Positions 63,907-64,000 of a stretch of 64,000 nucleotides of DNA are shown piece by piece. Below the pieces are notes generated by a model that was not told the origin of the DNA, searched no databases, and worked only from the letters and a program-made list of their open reading frames with translations. Within the stretch, counting starts at the first letter, position 1; each line of letters begins with the position of its first letter. The DNA is from Chrysophaeum taylorii (Eukaryota > Sar > Pelagophyceae > Pelagomonadales > Pelagomonadaceae). The translations under genes and the position numbers were made by a program. The DNA lies in contig JAQMWT010000573.1 in NCBI GenBank assembly GCA_029834535.1, positions 1-64,000 on the forward strand. The letters are read 5' to 3'.

Positions 63907-64000
63907 AAAGTCTCACGTTTATGTGGCTGTAGCTCGGGGAGCCGGAAGAGAACTACAGCGGTAGCAATCGCATCCTTAGTATCGCGCGGCGTCGTCGGGA

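Overview
The window looks like nuclear DNA of a unicellular eukaryote, most plausibly an alga (a stramenopile such as a pelagophyte would fit; this is a guess). The genes are eukaryotic (NASP, KDM5-like demethylase, MIC60, CWC16 splicing factor, RCC1, a kinesin), appear intronless, and are packed at bacterial-like spacing. They alternate with Helitrons, Copia-type elements, a LINE-like retroposon and many decayed gene copies. No tRNA, rRNA or CRISPR was found.

Layout. 1-1376: two Helitron relics in tandem, ending 12 bases before a YqgF/RuvX gene. 1389-7716: compact gene block (YqgF; Cys-rich membrane protein divergent from an ankyrin-kinesin; LRR/IQ protein; small basic protein). 7717-11619: decayed coding sequence and microsatellites. 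11620-14952: sulfotransferase, a Helitron filling the gap to a cold-shock-domain gene, then a NASP-type histone chaperone whose stop overlaps the cold-shock stop. 15037-17390: possible non-autonomous element with end repeats. 18415-21326: LINE-like tail fragment, MIC60-like, TPR and CWC16 genes. 23439-25028: KDM5-like demethylase.

26114-40873 is a nest of mobile elements: a 4.65-kb Copia (itself carrying a LINE fragment) abuts an 8.7-kb Copia-type element whose left LTR is split by a Helitron. The large element's polyprotein carries a C5-cytosine DNA methyltransferase domain with motifs I, IV, VI, VIII, IX and X, placed between protease and integrase. This is the most interesting item in the window.

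40879-46860 is a graveyard of RAP/OPR-type and kinase pseudogenes. 47331-49122 holds an RCC1 propeller gene and a convergent WW-domain gene. 49251-53874 is a second small Copia with 96-99 bp LTRs and a 5-bp target duplication. 53880-58500 holds dispersed-repeat copies. 59157-60941 is a secretory-pathway GT4 glycosyltransferase, followed by more decayed repeats to the end.

Convergent host genes repeatedly end within 0-13 bp of each other or overlap, so their 3' UTRs must overlap. Starts below are the first in-frame ATG; several reading frames extend further upstream only through non-ATG codons.
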